Assembly: GCF_041146795.1 (NCBI RefSeq)
Contig: NC_135172.1
Coordinates: 12,824,137 to 12,888,136 of the forward strand
Length of the DNA: 64,000 nucleotides
Origin: Maylandia zebra
Taxonomy: Eukaryota > Chordata > Actinopteri > Cichliformes > Cichlidae
Direction: 5' to 3'
Shown here: positions 54,950 to 64,000 of the stretch, one piece after another
Position numbering within the stretch: the stretch's first letter is position 1
Layout: each line of letters begins with the position of its first letter
Translations under genes and position numbers: made by a program
The notes under the pieces: generated by a model
The model's input: the letters and a program-made list of their open reading frames with translations, nothing else
Told to the model about the DNA's origin: nothing
The model's database searches: none

Positions 54950-55600
54950 TGGGAGATTTAACAATGGACATGGCATGTATGATGCAGTGAAGGCATTTCA
55001 AGTGAAGCTGTCACAAATGCACCAGTGCAACCTGTCTCACTTTCCCTGTTGCCAAGTAATGTTGAACCAAGTCGGCGCACTTTGCTGATAAACTGAGCGC
55101 ACTGAGTTCGCGGCGCTTTGGTGACTGTGAAGCACAAAAAGAGAATTTCAAGCTTCTTTTTTACGTGGAAACTGCACCTGTGCAGATTCAGATGGAGCTG
55201 CAGTGTAATGGTACACTCAAGGCAAAGTACGACACTGAATGGCCTGCACAGTTTATTAGTTCCATTCCTGCAGCAATGCCCCAGCTCCGTCTACATGCAG
55301 CTCCAACCTTGTGTATGTTTTCATTTATTTTTTCTGGGGTTTTTGCAGCATGTTCATATTTCTAACTTGCATAATTTTGACAGGATATATTTTTATGAAG
55401 ATCAAAACATTTAAAGTTAAAGTTGATTTTTTAAGTTTATTTATTCTGGAATAAAATTCCTGTCTGTTTTTATTCATATTTCTGTTTAAAAAACATGGTT
55501 TTAGTGTGTTCAATAAATGTTTATCTTGTTTGGCCCGCGACCTAAAGTGTGCCTTGAGTTTTGCTCCCTGTGCAGTTGAGTTTGACACCCCTGGTGTAGA
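54950..55600 (+). pseudogene. hAT transposase relic (GTF2IRD2/Charlie-like)
   Basis: The plus strand has GMYDAVKAFQVKLSQMHQ and NLSHFPCCQVMLNQV, then, after frame changes, PVQIQMELQCNGTLKAKYD and FISSIPAAMPQLRLHAA. These are segments of hAT transposases related to those in vertebrate GTF2IRD2-type genes. The 3' end gttgagtttgacacccctgg is a typical terminal repeat. Stops and deletions are frequent; the dimerisation domain tail is lost. Confidence 0.75.
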
Positions 55601-56009
55601 GGATGGAAATCAGCCAGGACAACTCATGAAACATCTGCAGACATCTGGTTGAATTCAGTTGTGTACATCCACAGAGAGCAGCAGGTCAGCTGATCACAGC
55701 CTGTACATTAAGAACATCGACTGGAGCTCTCAATAGAAATGATTGTGAGCTGTGACTCTTTTCCCCACACTGAGCCACTACAGCTGATTTTAGGGTTGAA
55801 TCCTGCTGAATCCCACTTTAACCTCTTCCCTGCCCATTTTCCTCTTTAGAGGCAAAGTCACCCTCTACAATGTAGGCATTGTATTATTACATGAATATTA
55901 CATTACATTAATATAGCACAAGGTTCAGTTAGTTTTGCATAAAATATATATCAGTACTTCATCTTTTACCCCTTTAAGACCTACCATAGAACCAAGAGCT
56001 TATGTTTAT
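55601..56009. other. No gene recognised
   Basis: Short linking sequence before the first hAT element. Confidence 0.5.
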
Positions 56010-56017
56010 ATTTTTAC

Positions 56018-57338
56018 TAGAGATGGCACGATACCACTTTTTTATGTCCGATACCATAAATTTGGATATCTGCCGATACCGATATGAATCCGTATTTTTT
56101 AATCAACAGAACTGTTTTTTTTTTAATATCTTGCTGTTTTTGTATAAGTTCATACTCAAGTTAAAAAACAAAACACTAAAGCTATTCTGTTATACCTGTA
56201 TGCAAAAAATACACAGCACCCAAATATTTCATAGTTCAGTAATAGTGATCAATCTAATACACTTAATCCTACTCCATCCTCCCTATTCTGGTATTTTAAG
56301 GAGTAAGTAACCTAAATAATAGGGCTCTAAAACTCCCAGCAAAAAAAAAAAATAGATAGGGAATCACCCACCCTCCACTTCATGATGCTTAATCAACATA
56401 ATCAACTTTAATTTGATGCAGTGTGAAAAAAGATTCACAGAAATCAATTATTTTTCAAGAATAATTAAATAGATTCAACATCTTTCTTCAACAGAATTGC
56501 AGACTGCACAGATGGTACCTTCCCAAAGGAAAAAGTAGTAAAGCTTACTAGGGTATATTAGGCTTAGTTACTATATACAGTCATGGACTTCTATACATTT
56601 TACATCAGATTAAAACTTTGGGTGTAAGATTCAGATAATTATTTATTAAAATCTAGACATTTTAAATGAGAATAAGAAAGAAAAGGATGTCTTTGTGCCC
56701 CCTTTTCCCTGTTAATGCCCTATCGGCCACCCTGGCTAAACTTTGCTAGATCCGCCCCTGCACAGTTACCAGCCGTCAGCTAGAAAAGGATCCTGGTGTA
56801 GAAAGTAATATTAAATAAATTCTAACAACAGCTTATCAAGGTTAAACGTGCTGCTGTTGTTCAGCTGCTGGTTTCCTCTTTCTGGCGCGAAGTGGGCAAT
56901 AAACAAACAAGAGAGACGGACTCGCGACAGAAAAGCCGATCAGCTGATCATGATTTCATGACTGAAGTAGCAGCAGGAGAGGGAGGGGGAGAGAAGAGGC
57001 AGTCGCTCCATATATGTTCCATCGCAGGAATGCTTTACAAACATTCAGAGACGAACTTACACACTTGCTTTACTTCTCTCTGGGATAACTTCCTCGGAGA
57101 TGAAATGCCGGATTGGTAGCGAGGCTACAAATACACACAGCCGCTCTATCACGTGAGCACACTGCTCTGACGTGCTACGGTTATGAGCCGAGTTACGCCA
57201 TGTCGCAAGTTTTGTGAGGTGCTTTTTTGAAATTTAATGGATCGGATTACATTTTTTATTTCTCTCCGATATCAGATCCAGTAATTTACGTCAGTATCGA
57301 ACCGATACGATACGTGATATCGGATCGGTCCATCTCTA
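56018..57338. mobile_element. Non-autonomous hAT element, 1321 bp
   Basis: Ends tagagatgg...ccatctcta with 8-bp target duplications ATTTTTAC (56010-56017 and 57339-57346), diagnostic of hAT transposition. Subterminal parts carry repeated gataccgatac/gatcggatc motifs. Inside is a short ORF-like region but no transposase. Confidence 0.9.
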
Positions 57339-57358
57339 ATTTTTACATGCCCTTAATG

Positions 57359-58802
57359 CAGGGCTCTAGAGTGCGACCAATTTGGTCGCAAATGCGACCA
57401 AATTTTTCAGTGGTGCGACTAAAAAATATATTTGCTTGCACCTGTGCGACCAAATGTTCGGGTAGCAAAAAAAAAAAAAAAAAAAAATCTGCAACCTTCC
57501 CTGTGGTCAACAACAGACACACATTATGCCCCTATCGTGGACTAAACCAATCAGAGATAGTAAGGGGCGGGACCTCTCTGATTGGCCGTGGTCCAGTTGA
57601 AAGTGCAGGTGGAAGTGGGAGGTGAGTAGCTTGAATAAAGCGATATCAATTCATTAAATCCTGAATCGACTTTTAAATATAACTGTGTTTTGCCAGAAAC
57701 GCCAGATTCTCAGATTAAAGCTCACAAAACCATTTCAACAACAACCAAACAGCAAATGAGAGCAGGTACACGGACTCCACACAAAGACGTAAACACAGAG
57801 CCAACGCATCAGAATCAGCTTTGTCTTTCTCGGCTTTCTCAGCTTAGCGATCCTGATGCGTCCGGTCCACGCTGTGATTACGTCTTTTTGCGCTGATTCT
57901 GAGCTGCAGGTTTTGTCTCTCTCCAACCAAAATTCACCGAGCCAGCAGCAAAAGAAGCAGCAAACTGCGCTTCACATTTGATCAATGTCGTAATGAATTT
58001 TGCTGTTTTGCTTCCACGACTATTAAAATCACACTTCATGCACAGCTAGCTCTCTCTCTCTCTCTCTGTACTTCAAGAACAGTTTCCCGTCTCCAATCTC
58101 TGTTTTCTGTATTATTCATTCGCTTATTACCCACCAGTCTACCGCTGTTTACGGCGCTGTGGCTGCTGTCTTTTTCTATTCTTTTTTTCACTTAAATGAC
58201 ATCGGACAAGCAAGCCTATTTTTTCTGTTGTTCAATACTGAAGAAATTTAAACTTTATATGCAGAACATTGTAGAATATTTTGAAGGTTATCTGCTATAA
58301 AAAGCCAGACAAGGAAAATCTCCTTCATGTTTTTCTGTGTTTTATTCTCAGTTACTTTCACACAAAGGCATCTGCTGTGATGTTCACAATTCTGAAGAAG
58401 TCAGTACTGATAAATGATCAGAATTATAATATTTCTGACTGTCTGAGGCTAATTTGAATCGAATCGGGACTTTGAAAACCGGAATCGAATGGATTATAGA
58501 AATCAGTGATGATACCCAGCCCTAGTGAGCAGCCTAGGCACGACAGAAGTGGATGTAGCTGTAATAGGAAAAGAACTATTGCTAACTTTTCTGTTAAGTT
58601 AAGGCCTGATCCTTCTGAAATTCATAGCCAGTGCTCTGACACGGTGTCATCAATCTTTGAATGCTGAAAAAGCACAGTGTATCCAGAAAAACACATTATA
58701 TTATATAAATTATTATAAAATTTGTGTGCGCCTAACTTTTGTGCTGGTACACCTAACTTTTTAAAGTTAGGCGTACCGGCAAAAAGTTAGTCTAGAGCCC
58801 TG
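57359..58802. mobile_element. Non-autonomous hAT element, 1444 bp
   Basis: Ends cagggctctaga...tctagagccctg with 8-bp target duplications CCTTAATG (57351-57358 and 58803-58810). Subterminal cgcaaatgcgaccaaattt motifs on the left and gcctaactttt motifs on the right are repeated. No transposase is seen. It lies 12 bases from the right target duplication of the preceding hAT element or closer. Confidence 0.9.
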
Positions 58803-58810
58803 CCTTAATG

Positions 58811-59940
58811 CCATTTTGGGGAGCATTTCAAGTTGCTATACATCAATATGACCATTATATCCCAAATGTTAATAATATCTATGCATTAAGTCCATAGTAA
58901 CTACATAAAGTGCAAAAAAACTGCAATAAAATACAAAAAAATTTAAATTGTTTTTGTTTTGTTTTTTACACATATTTGTAGTTAGAAAATTGTATCCCTC
59001 AAAACTGTAAATTTAAAAAAGTTGCACATTGTTTCCAACCACAGGAAATTTGTTTTTGAGCATTTTTGAGGAAAAACAAAAATAAATATTATAATGCAAA
59101 TTTGCAAACAAACAGCATGTGCATCAAAATAAACTATTACCAACAGTGCAGTTTGAGTTCTAAGCATCCCAGAAACAATACAGAAAAGAATAAAGTCAAA
59201 CATGACTTTTAAAAACACCAGTATAGGTGTCGCTGAAGGCAGGTTTTGGCAGGTAAAGTTGGACATGTGATAGTTCGCGCTGGCATCTATTCCAACATAG
59301 GAAGTGCTATGAACAGCAAAGCGTGTTTCTGGTATATTATGTTTTTTTGCTGCAAGTGCTTTTTATGCAATTTCTGCAAATACATATGTGGAAGGAAACG
59401 TGACCTAGGGCAAGCTGATGGCATAAGATGTAAGTACAACTATTCCTAAATAAAATAATTGTGTTAGCTTAAGTGCAGTTCTACCGGGATTTTAAAATTG
59501 TTACGCAAAACGGAGCATTCCTGCTCCAATAGGCCTTAAAGGGTTAATGGAGTATTTCTTAACACTAGTATCTGTCACCTTCTTTGTCGAACTCATTGTT
59601 TTCTCTGCAGTGGCTGAGCTGAGTCCAAGTAGCGTAAATGTTCCCCTGCTGCTCCGTCAGACTCTTCTCCTCCTGCTGATCAGCTGGGACACAAAACAGA
59701 ACTTTGTTAGGCTCCACACTGCACTGAAGAGTCAAAGTGTCTCATATGTTCATCTGAGAGCACAAACAACAAATTTTAGCTTCCCTGGGTGAGCAACTTG
59801 TTTAAAACATACACAAAAGGTTTGAGCACCGATACCAAATTCAGCAGTATGGCACACCAGTACCAGGAGAGCAATTCCTCTTTAAAAAAAGCCCTGGCAA
59901 AGAACAAAAACAGAACAATCGATGGACCTGCATAAACGAG
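58811..59940. other. No gene recognised
   Basis: AT-rich sequence after the second hAT element; short ORFs are not convincing. Confidence 0.5.
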
Positions 59941-59941
59941 T

Positions 59942-60258
59942 ACAGTGTTTCCCAACCACTGTGCCGCGGCATATATACGTGTGCCGTGAGAACTGATCAG
60001 GTGTGCCGTGGAAGATTATCCTATCTGAGTGGGTGTAGAAATCTGAGCCATGATCTGAGTAACCCTCATCACTCAGTCACACTCCGATTCTCTACTTATA
60101 TCAAGTCCATTGCACTACTTTCAAGCATTCTGCAACCTGTCCTCTAATTTATTCTTACTGTCTTACTATTTATATTGTTTTCCATGCACGGTTGGTGTGG
60201 AGCACCCACAATTTAGTTGAATATGTACAAAGACAATAAAAGACTATTCTATTCTATT
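59942..60258 (+). mobile_element. hAT end fragment followed by a LINE 3' tail
   Basis: The part 59942-60030 (cagtgtttcccaaccactgtg with gtgccgtgagaa) matches the end of a common vertebrate hAT repeat. It is followed from about 60050 by a LINE 3' UTR ending in aaagacaataaaagac and ATTCT repeats. Confidence 0.55.
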
Positions 60259-61880
60259 TTAAAAACTCTGCAGTACTTTTAAAACACAGATCCCCTCTTG
60301 GGGTTCGAGGCTGTATTTGTTTTAAAAATGAATCTCTGGTATCTCTGGCCTATCATTATTATTTTGCTAACAGTTAATCAGGCTCATTTACTGAATACTG
60401 ATCAGAATTTATCAAATTATCTTTGAAATGATTCTAACAACAGGCCTCTCAGAGTGAGGCCAGTTTTTACAATCACATGCCCTGTGGGCTGACACAACTT
60501 TGCTGATAAGACAAAGGCAGCTGTGTTTTAGTCTGGAATACATTTATTTTTTACCTTTCTTTTAAATTGATTTCATTATAGCACTTTTACCGCCAACATA
60601 TTTGGATTTTTTGGCGCTGGAAGTGACCTTATATTGATGATGGCTGGCGTTAGCTAGCTAGCTTGGATAGCATGCTGCATTCAAAAACTATGCAGGTGCC
60701 ACACAGTGACAGAGATGCTAACTAGCGCTTAGTAACAGACTAATAAAATAATAGAAACTCTGATTACACTTAGCTAATTTAAAAGCTTTCTTCTAATAAT
60801 AACACTGTTTTCTTCTCTGTGTTTCATTAGCATTTGTTAATATTTTCTTGTAAATTAGTTTATAGCAGCTTGACTTGATGTAGAGGCTTTTTCTTTCAAC
60901 TGGTTCACAAATAACTGACAACAGAGACCGAGGAGAGCAACAGAAAACTTCACTCAGGAGCTAAATTCAAGATTGACTGAACTCAGATCAAAGTTACCTT
61001 AGTGCTTCACTTTAGATGAGGAAGAAAAATAAACTAAAACACAAACGCAATGAAGCGGGAACTTCGCGGCTTCTTCTTCTTTGGGGTTTTTCTTTGGCGG
61101 TTAGAGCTTTAAGGTGCATTACCGCCACCTGCTGGACTAGATGGTTCTTAAACTAAAACTAGACATTTAAAAGTATTTTAATAAACAATAAAAACAAAGA
61201 CAAAATGTTTCAGTGTGTTATATTCATGAACATAAACATCAGATGGCTTCAGCTTACGCTTACCCCCATTTATTTAAGAGAATTTGCTCTCTGCAGGCGA
61301 GGATTTTTTGTTTAGAGGATCTTTGTAAGCCTGTATTTACTTTAAAAGAAGGGAAGCACTTCTTCATTCTACAGAAAAGGTGACACATTACAGATGAGTT
61401 CATAAAAAGTGTCTCTGTCACTCTTTCAAGGCTCTGTCACTTTTTCTTTTTGACTGGAACAGCATGGTAAAGTAGGCCTAGGCTGCCATCTTGTGGCAGT
61501 GTGTTGTTACTACAACATATGAAATTGTGTTTCTATTGGAAATATAATTCAGCACCACTGAGCCGCTCTCTCAGTTACAAACTGAACCTGTTTTTTTAGA
61601 CATATAAATCACTAAGTACAGTGAAGCTTTTGGTTTTGTAAAAGTGTTTCTTATTCTAAATGCATGTTGATTTTTATCAGGGTGAAGAGCAGTTAGCAGT
61701 GCATTCATGGACATCTTTAAACTATTAATTGAAGAATCTTTGGTCATGATGGCATGAACTAGAAGCGTGAGCTCCAGGTGAGACTGCACAGAACAACAAG
61801 TGTCCTTAAACTGCATCAACTGATGACTTCTCACAATTTTATTCCACTGTGTGTTTTTATCATTGAACGTTTCTGTCTTC
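60259..61880. other. No gene recognised
   Basis: 1.6 kb without a recognisable gene, RNA or transposon end. Confidence 0.5.
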
Positions 61881-61882
61881 AG

Positions 61883-62009
61883 GTTTCTCTCAGACCAAGA
61901 TTGAATGTGATGACAAGGGTGATGGATGGTGTGACATGTGCTGCTGGCCCACAGAACCAGGTGAGTATGCTGTCCATGTGCTCTGCAACAATGAGGACAT
62001 CCAACACTC
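61883..62009 (+). pseudogene. Single filamin exon fragment
   Basis: The plus strand encodes [20 protein letters not shown] followed by [18 protein letters not shown], the core of a filamin immunoglobulin-like repeat; filamins cross-link actin. A ttcag acceptor precedes it. After HSQ the sequence leaves the filamin pattern with a premature stop, and no neighbouring filamin exons are present in the window. Confidence 0.8.
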
Positions 62010-62399
62010 TCAGTTAAGATTAGTTTTCATGATTGTTGCCTCAAGGCCTGAGATCATGGTGGTGGGCTTGTGATGGACACACATGGCTGAAACCTCTCCT
62101 GTAGAGGCTAAGCCCAGGCTTGAAACCACTGGGGTGTTCGTTGGCAGGGGTGACGCAATGTCACTGGTATGCATGAATTTATTAAACTTGATACAGTCCA
62201 ATAACTCCAGCCTTACTCATCTTGTCCTTCAGATTCTTTATTTCTAGGATTTAACAGCAGCGCAGCGGTCACAAACTGTTTGCTTCCTCCCGATCAACAA
62301 CACAGCTGCCGCTAATTACGTGTGTCTACCTTAAATATCTTCACAAACTCAAAATGTGACCTCTAGCACCAAACGCTTGCTGCAGTTCTTGGTGTCAGA

Positions 62400-63682
62400 G
62401 GTGACACACAAGGTATAGCACAGATGTCGTTATACTGCTCCAGCTGTGTATTGCTAGCTGTGGGGAGGCTTTTTATCTTGTTTACAGCATCTCTCCTGAG
62501 CAGGAAGCTCTGCCAGCCCAGCTCGGCTCTGAGCCAGACGTTATAGTATGAGTGGACCAAGATGATGGTGCTTCCCATCATACTCCACTCGCCAAATACA
62601 CTCTCTGATGCACCACAGCACACCGCAACCTGGTGAGGTAACAAATCACTGACAGTGAGGCAGAGACAGTGCTGATGCATTACATGACAGTGTTGGTTTA
62701 CAGTCAGAACTTAGCAAAGAGTTGCTGTACGTGTGTGTGACACATACCAGAAACTCCAGCAATCTGTAGGTCCCATTTACACAATATATGACTTCATCCA
62801 TGTTCTCCACTGGAGCTTTATGAAACTCCTCCACCATGAAGAGAACAACAGGTCAACAGAGTGCCAAGCACCTGGCGGTAGAGTGTTTCAGAGTTATTAT
62901 GGAATTAAAAAACAAGCAAATATACATGTTTAATTATTATTGGCCTGAACTGTTTGGGTAGAGCAAGTTTAAACTATTTAATTTAATGTTTTTGCACACT
63001 GCGATGCGGTTGTGTGTTACCTGGAGAGAGGTGAGGATTGAGGAGGAGATGATGATGAGAAGCCAGAAGTCCGTGTGGAAGAACTGGCAGATCATAAAAG
63101 CCATGTACGCTGGAAAGATCAGCAGGAAGGGACAGAGAGAAACTGCACGGAAGTGCTTCCACAAACTCCTACGGGACGGGCAGCAAAACCAGCGTATGAG
63201 AAAGCAGTCAGGTTGATAACAGGCTTTGCAAACACACATTCAGTCAGATTACATTTATTGATGTCAAAAAGACAAACTGCCTGTTTAAGAATGAAGAAAG
63301 AAGGACAGTACACCGTAGTATTACTTAACTTATGATGTTAGCATGAGTTGTACTGATGACCATAGATAATGAATTCTGTGATAATTAACTAACTGCCCAT
63401 AGTTATTAATAGTTGTTTATGATCAGTAAAAAATAAAACAAACAGTGGGACACAGAGTTTTCTTAAAAATAAACACATGAAAAAAGTCTTTGGTATATTA
63501 TCTTAATTGCCTCTACATGCTCCCAGGGCTAGGACTCAGCTATCTCCAGCATGGACTGCAGGATGGAAGCAACAACAATAAAGAGGATGATAGAGAGGAG
63601 GAAGGCTCTGTGGATGACCTGCAGCTCAATGAGGCCAGTTTGGACAGCAAGGATTAGCAAGGTGATCCCTTCAGTCATCCCC
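62400..63682 (-). pseudogene. RNF145 transmembrane and RING-proximal exons, frame-damaged
   Basis: Minus-strand exons at about 63520-63682 (EGITLLILAVQTGLIELQVI), about 62990-63190 (SLWKHFRAVSLCPFLLIF then QFFHTDFWLLIIISSSIL), about 62745-62850 (MVEEFHKAPVENMDEVIYC), and about 62400-62640 (FGEWSMMGSTIILVHSYYNV to SFLLRRDAVNKIKSLP). This is the multi-pass membrane part of RNF145, an ER E3 ligase of sterol metabolism, up to the start of the RING (NDICAI). The RING itself is not seen. Frame damage: a stop right after LEIA near 63525, and a shift before MVEEF near 62840. Order and spacing are normal, so this is a degraded gene part, not a retrocopy. Confidence 0.8.
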
Positions 63683-63689
63683 CTGCACA

Positions 63690-64000
63690 GAGAGGAAACA
63701 AATTAGAGCAACACACCACAATTATATGCCTTGGCTTTGCACTCAAGTTGGAGATCATATACACGTTTATCCAGACTTGACCTTTGGGTATACAATGTCA
63801 ATTATTTTATCCTATTAGACAGTTGTGTGAAATGCAGACATCCTTAAAGAACAGTGTAGTAGCGGCCGGTAATAAACCAGTCCTCATAAAGGAACAGTGC
63901 TCTTTAATGAATTCAGCACAGACTTTACATCGTAGAGGTAACAGGGAGACACAACAAGTTATCAGTTAGCCATCTAACTATACTCTAACTCTAAAACTTT
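63690..64000. other. No gene recognised
   Basis: Intron-like sequence upstream of the last RNF145 exon seen. The final part (63850-64000) might be a piece of an LTR but this is not supported. Confidence 0.4.

Overview
This is vertebrate nuclear DNA, most likely from a ray-finned fish. The case rests on interrupted genes with GT/AG introns and on a dense teleost-style mix of mobile DNA: Tc1, hAT and KDZ-type transposons, Ty3/Gypsy, an endogenous retrovirus, an L1/Tx1-type LINE and CR1/L2/Rex-like LINE pieces. Several repeat types look cichlid-like to me, but I cannot fix the species. There are no bacterial features. LAYOUT, left part (1-10072): a near-identical inverted duplication. Arm A is 1-1936 (it runs off the window start) and arm B is about 8135-10072. 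Each arm carries two HECT-domain exons of a HERC-type ubiquitin ligase, a Tc1 relic in the intron between them, and leucine-rich-repeat (LRR) exons. The 6.2 kb spacer holds an intact 355-residue coiled-coil ORF, a Tc1-type MITE, a KDZ transposase relic, two glutathione synthetase exons and one lone kinesin-3 (KIF1) exon. LAYOUT, 9784-24000: the LRR gene of arm B continues in phase over four exons, but a 7.63 kb endogenous retrovirus (10624-18253, minus strand, identical LTRs, 5-bp target duplication) sits in its last intron. An L2-type LINE end and the last nine exons of a KIF1A/B-type kinesin, ending in a PH domain, follow. LAYOUT, 23935-38000: a truncated Gypsy element, LINE pieces, a tRNA-Pro(TGG) gene with a degenerate copy, two or three solo-LTR-like pieces, a small intact three-exon gene of unknown function (31988-32804), then a 3.9 kb element with matching ends (32873-36769) that encloses a CpG-rich promoter-like block and spectrin-repeat exons. 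LAYOUT, 38529-50740: a full-length L1/Tx1-type LINE with 16-bp target duplications, broken by two later LINE insertions; the first accidentally makes an in-frame endonuclease-reverse transcriptase ORF. An intact Tc1 transposon with about 200-bp inverted repeats and a 340-residue transposase follows. LAYOUT, 51000-64000: a C2H2 zinc-finger gene (minus strand, at least 12 complete fingers), a hAT transposase relic, two non-autonomous hAT elements side by side each with 8-bp target duplications, then one filamin exon and frame-damaged RNF145 exons. The striking whole-window feature is that pieces of at least seven unrelated host genes (GSS, KIF1, HERC, an LRR gene, a nesprin-like spectrin gene, filamin, RNF145) lie together, mostly incomplete and several with frame breaks, inside transposon-dense DNA. 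This looks like a rearranged, duplication-rich region such as a B chromosome, a young sex-chromosome segment or a pericentromere. That is an inference; assembly error is the main alternative.
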